DNA of 64,000 bases from the NCBI RefSeq assembly GCF_014898055.3, contig NW_023604295.1, positions 70,706,301 through 70,770,300 of the forward strand. The letters are read 5' to 3'. Both the position numbers and the translations under genes were made by a program. The notes beneath the pieces are model-generated. The model made no database searches. It worked only from the letters and a program-made list of their open reading frames with translations, and was not told the origin of the DNA. Within the stretch, counting starts at the first letter, position 1. Each line of letters begins with the position of its first letter. Below, piece after piece: positions 49,893 through 61,055 of this stretch. Source of the DNA: Talpa occidentalis. Lineage: Eukaryota; Chordata; Mammalia; Eulipotyphla; Talpidae.

Positions 49893-50589
49893 ATTGAGGT
49901 AAACCATTTTTATACTGAAGAAATTATCAGTAATAGGGTCAAAATCCATTCACATTAGATATGTCTTTCTACAAATATTTGCATCCTCACTAAAAGCAGT
50001 GAATTAAGACATGTCAAGAAGTGAAGTCACTTTTGCATATCATATATTCCTTGCTTAACCCTTCCTCACAGGGTGAGTCTGAAACACACCTGAAACAACA
50101 CAGACCAAGACAGACTGCATTAGAGATCCAAGTATTTGTGAGATCTAATGTGGTAGAGAGGGATGCACCGAGATGGTTGTCTGGGGTTACAGAAACAGAA
50201 ATGCCAACAGTCCAACCTATCAAGGGAAAAGTAGAGATAGTATAAAGGCCCAAGTGTCTTGGATCAGGTGACAAAACAAGAACAGAGTACACCATACAGG
50301 CCAGGATCCTGGCAAGGAGGGCAACAGAGACAGTGCTCTAGACTATAGTCCCCCTTTTCTACTTCCCAAGTTATGTACTTGTGCCATGAGTATAGCAGCA
50401 ACCAATATAGAGATGAGTTGTAGACCTAAGGCTAGGAGAATGGTAAGAATAGGATAATGCACTTGAGACAGAACCCACCAAGAATGCCCATGACAGTAAC
50501 CAACCAATAAAACCTTCCCTCATTCCACTAACAGAAAAAGCTCATCCATCATCACTGATTTCCTGCAAGTACCTATAGCTCAGCAGCAA
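49893..50589. other. Unidentified complex segment, possibly LTR-derived
   Basis: 49995-50560 is clearly less AT-rich than its surroundings and has no TSD or named repeat that I can place. It lies directly upstream of the L1 at 50590. A 93-codon minus-strand frame (50014-50295) and a 74-codon plus-strand frame overlap without recognisable domains. An ancient LTR-retroelement remnant is one possibility, at low confidence. Confidence 0.35.
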
Positions 50590-51575
50590 CCAACCAAAAG
50601 GAATCCTATGAATGAAAGACGTTATCTGTACATCATATGTATAAGTGGGTTAATAATCCAAAATATATAAATGACTCATAAAACTCAGTAACAACAACAA
50701 TTTTAAAAATAGGCAGTAGATCAAAATAAACACTTCCTTAGAGATAATACACAGATGGCCAACATGCAAATGAAAATATATTTATAATCACTAATTATTA
50801 GTGAAATGCAAATCAAAACAATTGGATATCAGCTCACACCTATGATAGTGGCTATAACTAAAAACAAGTGTTGGAGAGAGAAAGGAAATCTTGTACTGTA
50901 CACTACTCACAAAAATGTAAATTGGTACAGCCATTTTTGAAAGCATTGTTGAGATTCCTCAAAAAATTAGAAACAAATTCCATATTATGGAATAAGCAAA
51001 TTCCATTTATTCCACTTCTGGGTATTTACCCAAATAATACAAAAATACTATTTGTAAATGCACATACAGCACCATGTTTAGCACTGCAATAGTCATAATA
51101 CCCAAGAGCTGGAAAAAAAAAAAAACAAATTTCCACTAAAAGATTATTATGTAAAGATTTTGTACATACATACACACACACACACACACAGACACACACA
51201 CTCACAAAGTAGAATACTATTCAGCTGTACCAAAGATGAAATCCTGATGTTTACAGAAATATGAATTGATCTAGAGGGCATTATTATCAACTAAATATGT
51301 CAAATGAAGAAAAACAAACACCGCATGATATCACTCATATGTGGTACATAAAACAACCAAATGAAACAAAAAATAAACTTTTAAACAGTAAGACTAAATT
51401 AGTGGTTACAAGATGGGGAAATGGAAGGGTAAATCAGAAGAAAGGGGTCAATTATATTTGGTAAAGTTAAGAGTTGGACTTTTAGTGGTGAACAAAATAT
51501 ATTCAAACTGATTTATCATGATGCACACCTGACACCTATACAATGTTATATAAGGCAATGCTACTTTAATAACAA
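50590..51575 (+). mobile_element. L1 3' end (ORF2 C-terminus and 3' UTR)
   Basis: 5'-truncated L1. In order: GTGGGTTAATAATCCAAAATATATAAATGACTC, ATACACAGATGGCCAACATGC, GAAATGCAAATCAAAACAATTGGATATCAGCTCACACC, GTGTTGGAGAGAG, TTCCACTTCTGGGTATTTACCC, a (CA)n expansion at 51164-51203, TAGAATACTATTCAGCTGTACC, ATCACTCATATGTGG, and a 3' UTR with GACTTTTAGTGGTGAAC and GATGCACACCTGACACCTATACAATG. Ends near 51575. Inactive. Confidence 0.92.
51164..51203. repeat. (CA)n microsatellite within L1
   Basis: Interrupted CA repeat occupying the position where other L1 copies in this window read TATATATACAATGGAATACTAC. It apparently grew from that TATACACA seed. Confidence 0.9.
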
Positions 51576-52261
51576 ATTTAAATACTATTTTCCTCATGCA
51601 CTTATTTTAAAAAATATCAAATCAACTTAATGTTTAGGTCAATCAGTTTTTTATAGATGTGAGTATTATGCAAGCATACTGCTTTTTTGATCTCAGAAAT
51701 GTCTTATTTTTTGACAAGCCTGACATTTCTTATTGTGGATTTGGCATTTCTTCAGACAGTATCAAATACTCAAAAATATGGTATTAGTCTACTTACATAT
51801 CTTTAAGTGAAGTTTTAATTCAAATGGGTAGACAATGCAATCCCTAGAAAATAAAAGATCCGCCTTGTCTTTTGGCATTTGATAAAAAGAGTGTGTGCCT
51901 ATCTCAATAAGTAGACATAAAATAACAAATTTTAAAATAAACCAGTCGATCAAGGATTTGAGCATATGTGACATTATTTGCTGTTTAGAAAAGGTCATAT
52001 GTAGACATTACATAATTGGATTTGTGAAAATTAGATGATAGGGAGGATTGTCCTTTTCCCCTGACTAATTCACAACTTTTCACTTGGTCAAAGATATAAG
52101 AGGGAAGAAGATGGGATTAAACTCATCTTTAATGAAAATTCAAGTCACATTAACTAGCAGTTATGTTTTAGAGCTCAATATTCTTAACTATCACTGTACA
52201 GTCAAGTTTTATTATTTCTGCTTTCATAGCAACTACAAAGCTGCTCACTTCTCTTCAGTTT
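51576..52261. other. AT-rich spacer
   Basis: No gene or named repeat seen. Confidence 0.45.
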
Positions 52262-52414
52262 CACTTTTGAGTTCCTAGTCATAGCACCCCTATTTCTCCC
52301 TTGGATGACTGGAACAGCTTCTGGTCAATCACTCTGCTTCTACTCATATTCCATAAAGTGCATTCTCCAGACGGTAGCCAGTGTGATCTTAAAAATCATC
52401 ATCTACTGCACTTC
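52262..52414 (+). mobile_element. L2 LINE fragment, left part
   Basis: GATGACTGGAACAGCTTCTGGTCAATCACTCTGCTTCTACTC, then CATTCTCCAGACGGTAGCCAGTGTGATCTTAAAAATCATCATCTACTGCAC. The order matches the L2 ORF 3' region (CTCCACACAGCAGCCAGAGTGATCTTTTTAAAA...). Resumes at 53075. Confidence 0.7.
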
Positions 52415-53074
52415 ATGGCCATGTCTTCCATAACCACCATGAATATTGGTGCTCCAAGGGCAAGACCATAAGTGGCAGCAAATAAACCATGTATTGAAAT
52501 CTGTCTGAATATTTTAAAGTTTTGTGTAATGCCTAAAATGTCAAATGGGATATATTGTCTGCCAGACTGGGCAGGCAGCGTAAATTTTGAATTATTGGAA
52601 CTTTTGAATTCCTCAGAATTCTGTACCACATGTGGTCTCAAAGGAAAGGCCGCCCCTATGTACAAAGACTCTGACCCAAACCTGCTCCACTCCCCCTCTG
52701 TTCCATTACTTTGTCCCAGGTTTTAAGATAAATCAAGCACATGAACTTGAACAGTCCAATTCTTATATTCCAGCTCTGTTCATGTCCTTTAAAAAGAGCC
52801 ATCATTTGGTCACTCGTTGAAATTACCGTTACACTGTCTATGAGGTATACCTTCTGGAGAATGCACCTATGTAAGCTTTTGAAGCCAACTTCAGTCTACC
52901 TGGGTAGAAAATACTGGAGTTTTGGATAACTCGAGTGTCTGCTAGAGCAAGGAAGGGAAGAGCATCTGGCAAGTTCACACTTTTGGTTCTATATATTTTA
53001 CACTCTGGTGAGTAGCATAGGTGGAAGCAGCAGGAGGCAACTAAATATAAGGAACAAGGAAGGGATCGCTCTTG
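52415..53074. other. Unidentified ~660 bp block inside an L2
   Basis: Separates two colinear L2 pieces. Mixed composition with few simple repeats. Overlapping frames of 62-88 codons on both strands (52399-52665 minus, 52472-52726 plus and others) have no domain I recognise. No clear terminal repeats or TSD found by eye. Could be an old transposon or LTR of unnamed type, or L2 sequence too decayed to see. Confidence 0.4.
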
Positions 53075-53165
53075 CCCTGGACTGAGTGATACCTAGAATA
53101 AAATCCAAACTCTTATCATGGTATATTATACCACAACTTGATAAGGCCCTTTTCCATCTCTCAGC
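53075..53165 (+). mobile_element. L2 LINE fragment, right part
   Basis: AATAAAATCCAAACTCTTATCATGGTATATTATACCACAACTTGATAAGGCCCTTTTCCATCTCTCAG matches the L2 segment 'ATAAAGTCCAAACTCCTTAACATGGCCTACAAGGCCCT...CTCTCCAG', directly downstream of the left part. Confidence 0.7.
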
Positions 53166-53204
53166 TGTGTTGCTCACGTGTTCACAGTATCTATGAATCA
53201 GGAG

Positions 53205-53595
53205 TCAGAATATGGCTACTTCTACTGATTCACTTAGAACACAAGCCTGCAAAGAATTAGCTGGGCTCCAGTTTCATGTAGAGATGAGAATCTGCAAATG
53301 TGATGGTGTATGTGGACAATACAACAAGGCACTGTGGGCAGTACGTAATATTTGAGGGTAGCTTACATATGAAAGACAGCAAGGAAATGGATTTTGCCAA
53401 TAAGCTGAATGAGCTGATATGTAGAGGCTTCCAAAGTTGAGCCTCCAGATCAGAATGCAGTCTGACCAGCATCTAGACTGGTCAGGATCCAGCTAAGGTA
53501 CTCAGAGTTCTTACCCTAAGATTGAGAAATAAAAATGTACTTTTTAAACTGCTAACATTGTGACAATTTATTTGAAGGAACTGAAAACTAATATA
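53205..53595 (+). mobile_element. MLT1-like (MaLR) LTR
   Basis: The 3' half matches MLT1 LTRs in order: AAGGAAATGGATTTTGCCAATAAGCTGAATGAGCT, GAGCCTCCAGATCAGAATGCAGTCTGACCAGCATCTAGA, AGAAATAAAAATGTACTTTTTAAACTGCTAACATTGTGACAATTTATT, GAAAACTAATAT. The 5' half (53205-53330) is less certain. Solitary, no internal region seen. Confidence 0.7.
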
Positions 53596-54299
53596 GAATA
53601 TATTATATTCCTCTTTCTTTCATGCTTTCTTCCTTTTATCCTTCTTTGCAAAAATATTACCAAATACTCTTTCTGTGCCAGTCGATGTCCATTCATCTTA
53701 CCTGACATTTGGGAATTTTCTAACAAAATCAGGCATAGTAGTCTATACTCCACCTTCTCTAGAAATGATTTAAGGTAATTAGAAATAGAAAAGCATGTTT
53801 AAATGTGAGTGAAATAATTATAATAAAATTAGATAAGTCAGGAGTATTATTGAAAAGTATTGTAGTTAATATCTAGAGAGTAACTGAATAATTTGTATTG
53901 AAATTAAGTTTGAATTATTAGGTTTGAAACTTCTACAACTATATGGATTTTTAAGGTTCAAAAACTTCAGAAAGTTATCCTTTGGTTCGTCGGCAATAAT
54001 ACACTAGAATTTTAAGACTATCATTGATTTTCTTATTTGGAACTGAATTTCAAACATTTTGATGTAAGACATTTTCACAACCTTCTATCATTCGAGGTCT
54101 TAAAACAAAATAGGGTTTTTTTCAATGATTAATCAATAAATCCTCTAATTTTTATTTAGGTCAAAACAAAAGATTCCTTTCAGGCATATTCCAAATCATG
54201 GCATTTTAAACAGCCCTCAAAATTCATTGAGTTTATATAATTCATACAATGAAGTAGCACAAAATATTTAGAATAGGAAATTTGTTGCCATAAAGTGTG
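53596..54299. other. AT-rich spacer
   Basis: No gene or named repeat seen. Confidence 0.45.
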
Positions 54300-54400
54300 C
54301 ATTCTATCTCAATATCTGTGTAATTGTAATTTTGGCAAGTATTTTTATTTACTGAATATGTGTCTATTCATCTATAAAAGATTAAATGTAACAGATATTA
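54300..54400 (+). mobile_element. MIR fragment
   Basis: CAATATCTGTGTAATTGTAATTTTGGCAAGTATTTTTATTTACTGAATATGTGTCTATTCATCTATAAAAGATTAAATG follows the MIR core layout (CTGTGTGACCTTGGGCAAGT...CTCATCTGTAAAATG). Very decayed. Confidence 0.5.
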
Positions 54401-56101
54401 CTAAAATTCCTACAAATTTGTAAAGTAAAAATAACAAGTAGTAAAATACTGAACTGATCATATTACTCATATTAACTATAAATCAAAAATATATTTTTAA
54501 AAATACCATTCAATTGCACCCAGATTTGTTATCTTAGAATTAAAAAGAGTTATTTTAATCTTACCCTTCTACTTAAAATATGCCAGTAGGGATGAAATTG
54601 GGCAATGGTCGAAGCTAGTTAATAGTGTATGTTACTGAATCTCAAAAAAAAAAAAAAAAAAAAAAAAGAGATCCTTCTGTTATTTAATTTGCTGACCAAT
54701 TACTCAGCATGGAATTCTGAACTGGGCCATTCAAATCGGAAGAGTGAACTCTTGACAGATAACAGGCCAAGGATTTGGGGTTTGATGGGGTTACTAGAAA
54801 TACAGATATGGCAATCTTCAAAGCTACTAGCAATTTCAGTTGATTTTTCTGGTTGAAAGGCTCTAGCTGATGAACACAAATCAATTACAGTTAACTTATT
54901 TTTCCCCACTGTTCAAAGATTAGACTTGAACAGCAAGGGGTTTGTTTCTATGAACAGAGGGTATCACGAAAAATTGGGAAAGTTACTCTCTCAGTAGGGA
55001 ACATTCACAAATTGAAATGGTACAGGGGAAAAAAAAAAAAAAAAGACTTGAGGAAAATTCTGGACACTTTTTTCAAAAAATATCCAAGCTTTTGTCTGGT
55101 GGTATTTTTAGATGAAATCTCAGTAAACAAATCAATCCCAAATTCCATCCTTTTCACTATATATTTGAACATATCATGTATAACATAGTCCCATTTTAAA
55201 GAGTTCTGCCACTATAAGAAAATAGCTAGTGTGCATTATTTCTGAAATAATATAATCATGGCACAGTAACAATTAAAACAAAATTATACATTAGAGCACT
55301 GAATAATAAGCTATTAGTCAAATGTTATAAAGTAAGTTATTCAGAATTCTATTAATTTATTCCTATGTTAGGAGCTATTTTTTTAAGAAACAACATATTC
55401 AGAATATGTTGAGATATGAATTCAAATCTCACATAGTTACATAATTTAATCTGGATGTAGATTCAGAAGAAGAGATTAAAGAAAGAATATTTAGGCTTCA
55501 ATAAACATGATTCCTTTTGAAGGATCATACTGATAAATAATGTAAAATGAATTACAACAGTACATCGAAGCAAAGGTAGTAATGGTCATTGTCAAGTAGA
55601 ATATACATCATCTATACTATTTTTAAGTATTTTATATGTTATCTAAATATTTATGAAGTGGTACATACATAATAATTAAGTTTTACAGGGAATATTATTC
55701 AAGATTGGGGTTTTCAGACTCTGCTCCTTTAGCATGTGTTTTTCAAATCACTTCCCTGGTGATTATATCCTATGACAATCAGTGTTTAGGAAAAGAGAGG
55801 CGTCCTGTATAAACCATGTATATACCACTGGTAATGCTCCTAACACACTTTCATATGAGACTTGAGAATAACCATAGTACACATTCAGGAAAAAAAAAAA
55901 AAATACAGCTCAGTATATGGATTGTTTACATTCTGCAGACTAGTCACTGAGACTAGTCTTTTTGTCCTTCCCTTTCCCTTGTTTTGAGCCCTTTCTTTTG
56001 GAAACAAACAAAAAACATTGGATATGCATTGGTGTACCCAAAAAATTACTAAATATTTTGGGACCCCACAATGCAGTAGACTTGAAAAATGTAATCCACT
56101 T
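54401..56101. other. AT-rich spacer
   Basis: No gene or named repeat. A 24-base A run is at 54644-54667 and a shorter one near 55030. The 75-codon frame at 54629-54856 begins in the A run and is not credible. Confidence 0.45.
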
Positions 56102-56115
56102 AAAAACGCTGCAGA

Positions 56116-56409
56116 GGGCCTCCCTGGTGGCGCAGCGGTTGAGCGCTGGGTTGCGAAACTGCCCGCGGCCTCTGCGGAGCTGGTTCGATCCCCGGCTGCT
56201 CCCCGGCCACTGGAGGAGGGTCCCACATGGCGCGCAGACCTCTCTCCTGCCGCCCGCTGCTCCCCTCAGCAGTGTACTTCGGTCCTTCTGCCTGTTCTGC
56301 TCCCCGATCTGGCTCTGGTGAATTCTCTCACCCTCCCACGCTTCTGACTGTACCCAGTGCTTGTATAAATAAATAAACAAATAAATCTTTAAAAAAAAAA
56401 AAATAAAAA
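56116..56409 (+). mobile_element. tRNA-derived SINE (Rhin-1-like, group A)
   Basis: Full-length CpG-rich copy starting GGGCCTCCCTGGTGGCGCAGCGG, tail AAATAAATAAACAAATAAATCTTT-A(n). TSD AAAAACGCTGCAGA (56102-56115) against AAAAATGCTGCAGA (56410-56423). One of the best-preserved copies. Confidence 0.96.
56128..56192 (+). promoter_or_regulatory. Split internal Pol III promoter of the SINE (A and B boxes)
   Basis: A box TGGCGCAGCGG at 56128-56138 and B box GGTTCGATCCC at 56182-56192, with typical tRNA-like spacing. A short T-rich stop (TCTTT, 56386-56390) sits in the tail. This is representative of the group A copies. Confidence 0.75.
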
Positions 56410-56423
56410 AAAAATGCTGCAGA

Positions 56424-57129
56424 GATGTGTAGTATTAAGATATAACTAATTTGAAGAGACTTACAGTATTAGTCTTATTTCTATACACAGTTTCTCTGAG
56501 GTGGTTAATCAAAGATACTCAAAATATTTGATATATGTATTAGAATCACAATAGAAGTGTATCATTTGAAAGGTCTTCCTATGTATGTCAGTATTCTCAA
56601 GTAAATTAGTGATTAATTTTATATTTAATTTGCCATTTAATATCATACAGAAAAATAATCCAGAAAAATAAAGTCATCTAGAAAGTGAAGGATATTATTC
56701 AAAACTATAAAAAAATTAGTTGTACCTGGTAGACTTATGTGGCATGCACAACAGCTGGTATTAAACATTCAGGACCCTGTTATTTTGATAACAAGGAATA
56801 ATTTGAACAATGGGCAGTATTCTGTTTGAATGTCAGGGGTGAAGATGGTTAATTAAGCTGTTCAGATGTCTACAGAGCAGATGAAATGAAACACAAATGA
56901 ATAGCTGCAAACAATAAAAAAAAAAAAAAATCCCAGGAAGCAGTTCATGTGATTACTATTCATCATTGTAGGCCAAGGGTAATATTTATCTAGTATTTCT
57001 TTGGGGGATATTGTTAAAAATTATACGATAAAAAGGTTAAAAATCATATCTATTTATTGAATCCATAGTAAATACCTTGAAGAACATTTGTTGATGTTCT
57101 CAAAATAAAAGAAATGTGATGATAATAAT
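56424..57129. other. AT-rich spacer
   Basis: No gene or named repeat; an A run lies near 56917-56930. Confidence 0.45.
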
Positions 57130-57141
57130 GTTAATAAATCA

Positions 57142-57392
57142 GGGCCTCCCTGGTGGTGCAAGGGGTTAAAACACAACCTATGAAGCTATCTGCAGCCCCT
57201 GCAGCAGAAGTTCGATCCCTGGCCAGAGAACAACCCACCTGTCACAGCAGACCTCTCCTGACTCACCTGCTCCTTTCCTCAGCAGTGTATTCCAGTCAAT
57301 CTGCCTGTTCTCTGTCCCTGGGGAATCCTCTCTCCCCCCACACCTCTGGCCTGTACCCCAGTTCTTGTATGCATAAATAAATCTTTAAAAAA
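57142..57392 (+). mobile_element. tRNA-derived SINE (Rhin-1-like, group B)
   Basis: Head GGGCCTCCCTGGTGGTGCAAGG, B box AGTTCGATCCC, tail AAATAAATCTTTAAAAAA. A short stretch around CTGTTCTCTGTCCC has lost part of the body. TSD GTTAATAAATCA at 57130-57141 and 57393-57404. Confidence 0.95.
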
Positions 57393-57689
57393 GTTAATAA
57401 ATCAGTGAAATGTTCAAAATACACTTTCCAAAGCAGAAATCATTTCACATAATCATCATATCATATAACTATGTAAGATTCATTAATTTCAAAGTAAAGT
57501 TATGAAGAAGCTAAATTTTACTGAAAGGGATATTGGCATAACATTATATAAAAAAACTTGCATTTACACAAAACTATGTTATATTTAGAATTGTGAGCAA
57601 ATAAATAAGTGGTATTATCAACTCTAAAATGGTATACGTAGATAAAGTCTTTTATAATGTTTCTTTCAATGTGTTAGAGCTTGAAATAC

Positions 57690-57785
57690 AGCCTATATAT
57701 AGGAAAGTCTGAGAATAAGAAAAAAATTATTTACTCAATATCACAGTCAATTATAGAACCAAGACAAAAATCCATGTCAGAAGTT
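57690..57785 (-). mobile_element. MIR fragment
   Basis: TTTACTCAATATCACAGTCAATTATAGAACCAAGACAAAAATCCATGTCAG corresponds to the complement-strand MIR pattern (TTGCCCAAGGTCACACAGCTAGTAAGTGGCAGAGCC...). Diverged. Confidence 0.5.
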
Positions 57786-58229
57786 CACTAAAGATACCTC
57801 ACATTGAATGCCTGCTGAAAACTGAGCATAGAGGTTAAGGACAGGTTGATTATGATACTGGAAAAAAAAATATATATATATATAAAAGAAAGCTCCAGGG
57901 ATTATTCTGGAAAGCATAGGAAGCAACCAGCCAAGTATTATAAGAATAGATGCCACTTCTAGGAAGTGAGTATATCTATTTTTTCCCTATTCCTTACATG
58001 AGGTTCGCTCGATCTCACGCACACACTCTCTCTCTGGAAAGTGGAACAAAGCAGTCAGTATATCATAATTTTAGATTTAAAAAAAAATGGTATTTTGAGT
58101 CTCCCTACAATTCTCTTTTTGCTTCATTTATCCCAGAATGGGTATTAGAGAAGTCTGTATATACATTCCAATGAGTACAAAAAAATTTTAGAAAAATAGC
58201 TGCAAAATAAAAGAATCTTCTTTCACCTA
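57786..58229. other. AT-rich spacer
   Basis: No gene; a short (TA)n at 57871-57884. Left of the MIR, 57405-57690 likewise shows nothing recognisable. Confidence 0.45.
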
Positions 58230-59285
58230 CTCAATCAGGAGGGGATTTTTTAATTACCTTAGGCCTTCTTCATTTTTCTTTTCATTACCCTGGTTCTTTA
58301 ATTTAAAATAACCTATTTGAGTTTACTGATTTTTCTGCTTGATCAAAACTGATGTTGAAACCCTCAAGTGAAATTTTCCATTTTGTTTCAATTTAGGCAT
58401 TGTTTTCTTCAGTATCAGAATTTCTCTTTAGTTCTTTATTCATTGTTTCTAACTCTGTGTTGCTTTTTCATTTTGTTCAAGTTTAATTTTTCCTGATATT
58501 ATTTAAATATCAGTATTATCTTGCGGTTCTGCATTATGATTATTTTGAATTATGTATCACACAATTCATAGATGTTCATTTTCTTAGGTTTGATTTCAGG
58601 GTATATATCTTAGTCCTTAAGTGAGCCATGCTTTCCTGTTTCTTTTTTGCCTTGTTATATTTGTGGAGAATTGTACATTTGAGAAAAGAGGCATTTCTCC
58701 AAGTCTTTATGTAATAGCTTCATTCAGAGAAAGATCTTATCAGTAAAAAATACTGGCAGTCTCTCAAATTTTTTATTTTAATGTATTTTCTGGGTTCATG
58801 CATATAATTTCCTAATTAGAGAAAGTTGCCAGTTTCTTTTAGGCGTGTATGCATATCTTGTTCTCTCTAGTGTCTGCCTTCAGTACTGCAGGTCCTCTGA
58901 GTTGCAATGTTACTGAACTCTTTTGTTCTCAGATATCCCCAGGCATCCAAAGTATGATGATTTTCTGCAGTACTGAAATGTCAGAATAGACATTCTACTC
59001 TTGTCTTTCTCTCCAAAGAGAAATCACCACATCATCCTGAATAGTTTATCCTAATTCCTCTGAGTTATGCCAAAGTATTTGAGGGATTGACATGGCTAAA
59101 ATGAAACAGCTTTTCGGACCCATTTCTTACTTTAGATGTGTGGTCAAATAGAAAATGGCTATTTGTCATTTTCAGTTTGCTAGCACATTGTTACTTTTTT
59201 AAATGGTTTCTGGAGTTCATTTAAAGGCTTTTTGGACTATATATTTTTAAGTCACCATCAATATGGGGGAATAAGATCTGGGTCT
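58230..59285 (-). mobile_element. Antisense old L1/HAL1 5'-region fragment
   Basis: The plus strand has, in order, TTTAGGCATTGTTTTCTTCAGTATCAGAATTTCTCTTTAGTTCTTT, TTTTGAATTATGTATCACACAATTCATAGATGTTCATTTTCTTAGG, AAAAGAGGCATTTCTCCAAGTCTTTATG, and CATTCAGAGAAAGATCTTATCAG. This series is the complement of the 5'/ORF1-proximal part of old L1-type elements. No intact frame. Confidence 0.6.
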
Positions 59286-59324
59286 TTTTTTTTTAACCAT
59301 TTTGCTGGTTTCAACTAACTTTGA

Positions 59325-59440
59325 AAATACTGCAAAACTGATTCAAGGGAGAAAATATTACCTTTTCAGCAATTGGTGCTGGAGCAAATGGACATCACAA
59401 CAAAAAACTTGAACTTAAGCACCATACCTTATATAAAAAA
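59325..59440 (+). mobile_element. L1 ORF2 fragment, left of MaLR insertion
   Basis: GATTCAAGGGAGAAAATATTACCTTTTCAGCAATTGGTGCTGGAGCAAATGGACATCAC and ACCATACCTTATATA match L1 ORF2 'GGGACAGTCTTTTCAACAAATGGTGCTGGGA...'. The ORF2 sequence resumes at about 60050. Confidence 0.75.
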
Positions 59441-60049
59441 TAATTGTTATGGATTTTTTGTGTCCCCAAAATTCATATGTGATGGCATTAGGACATGTTG
59501 TCCTTGAGGAGTTACTAGAGTTGGATAAAATAATGAGGATAGGTCTCTCAGAATAATCATGAGCCTGCTTGCTACTTCTGCTGTACATCATTTGTGAATA
59601 TACTGAAAAGTCTGAAATTTTCAAACAAGACTAGTGCCATCACCAGAATTGGACTATAATGATCCTAGACCTTGGATTTTAGTCTCCATAACTATAAAAA
59701 ATGAATTTCTGGTGGCACCAGGGGTTAACTCTCAGCACTATCAGGTTATTGCCAGCCACTACAACATGAGTTCAATCCCTGGCCAGGGAGCTAACCCACA
59801 TGATGCAGGAGACTTCTCCTGTCTCATCTGCTGCTCCCTTCAGCAGTGTATTTCAGTAGACCAGCCTTTTCTGCTCCCCACTGTGTCTCCAGTGAATCCT
59901 CTCAACCCCTGCACCTCTGGCCTACACCCAAGTTCTTGTATGCATACATAAAAATAAATCTTTGAAAAATACAAAAAATAATAAATTTCTGTTGCTTAAA
60001 AGTCATCTAGTCTATGGCATTTCTCTTATAGTAGCCTGAACACTCAGGT
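59441..60049 (+). mobile_element. MaLR (MST/MLT1-type) LTR inserted in L1, itself holding a SINE
   Basis: Starts TTGTTATGGATTTTTTGTGTCCCCAAAATTCATATGTGATGG and ends ATAAATTTCTGTTGCTTAAAAGTCATCTAGTCTATGGCATTTCTCTTATAGTAGCCTGAAC, both diagnostic of MaLR LTRs. Middle blocks are decayed. The exact ends and TSD are not certain. Confidence 0.8.
59711..59980 (+). mobile_element. SINE nested in MaLR LTR (group C)
   Basis: Starts GGTGGCACCAGGGGTTAACTCTCAGCACTATCAGG, the same alternative head region as the copy at 13746. B box AGTTCAATCCC, tail AAAAATAAATCTTTGAAAAA. TSD about AAAATGAATTTCT / AAATAATAAATTTCT, imperfect. Confidence 0.92.
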
Positions 60050-61055
60050 AATTAAATAAAATATAAAACTAAAAACTTGAGCAAAACCACAAAACACATA
60101 GAAGAAAACACAAGAGAACTCTCCACCATATTGGTATCATGGATGCCTTTGGGGACATATATCAACAGCAAAGGGAAACAAAAGCAAAAATAAGTGGTAC
60201 TATATCAAATTAAAAAAAAAGTCTGCATAGTGAAACAGTCTATCATTAATATGAAAAAACACCCTACTGAATGGAAGAAAGTGTTGCACTTTGACAAGGG
60301 AGTAATAACAAAGTTCTACAAAGAACACATGCAACACAACAAAAAGTAAACAACCCAATCTAAAAATGGGCAGAATAGCCAATAGACATTTTTCCCAAGA
60401 AAACATACAGATGACCATGAAATACATTATGGAATACTTGTCATCATTTTTTGTCAGGGAAATGCAAATTAAAACCATAATGAAATATCTCACATTTCTG
60501 AGATGCCCCATATGGAAAAAAGACCAGAAGCAAGTATTGGTGATGTTGCAGAGTAAAAGGAACCCTCACACATTATTGGTTGGAATGTAAACTTAAAATT
60601 CTATGGAAAACATTATGGAAGTTTCTCAAAATTCTAAAAATGTATATACACCAAGTGACCCAGCAATTACACTCCTAGTTATATACACAAATATTACATA
60701 AACACAAAATTTAATGTATATATGACTCCTATGTTCATTGCAGCACTATTTATAATAGCCAAGTTATGGAAACGACTTAAATGCCAGATGATTTCATGCA
60801 TATATACAATATAAGTAAAAAAAGGCTTAGAAAAATAAGCAAATTGAATTCCAGAAATCTAATTGTAGAATTGAGGTTATTAGAGGGAATATGAGGTGGA
60901 GAGCAAATAGGAGAGTAGGATCAATGGACAATGATGGAGGATCATGTGTGCTTTGGTGGAGGTTAGGGGTGGTAACATATCAAAGAGGTATGGAGGTATA
61001 CCTCTAATCATATACAGACTTTTAAACCAATGAAAGCTCAGTAATAAAAAAGCAA
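60050..61055 (+). mobile_element. L1 ORF2 C-terminus and 3' UTR, right of MaLR insertion
   Basis: In order: AAAGGGAAACAAAAGCAAAAATAAGTGGTACTATATCAAATTAAA, AAACACCCTACTGAATGGAAGAAAG, AACAACCCAATCTAAAAATGGGCAGAATAG, GAAATGCAAATTAAAACCATAATGA, AGTGACCCAGCAATTACACTCCTAG, CTATGTTCATTGCAGCACTATTTATAATAGCCAAG. The 3' UTR ends TTTTAAACCAATG...AGTAATAAAAAA. Inactive. Confidence 0.9.

Noticed and set aside
56128..56192. True tRNA gene
   Set aside because: A and B boxes are present, but there is no cloverleaf acceptor stem or anticodon arm pairing. The boxes belong to a SINE copy with TSDs and an A-rich tail.
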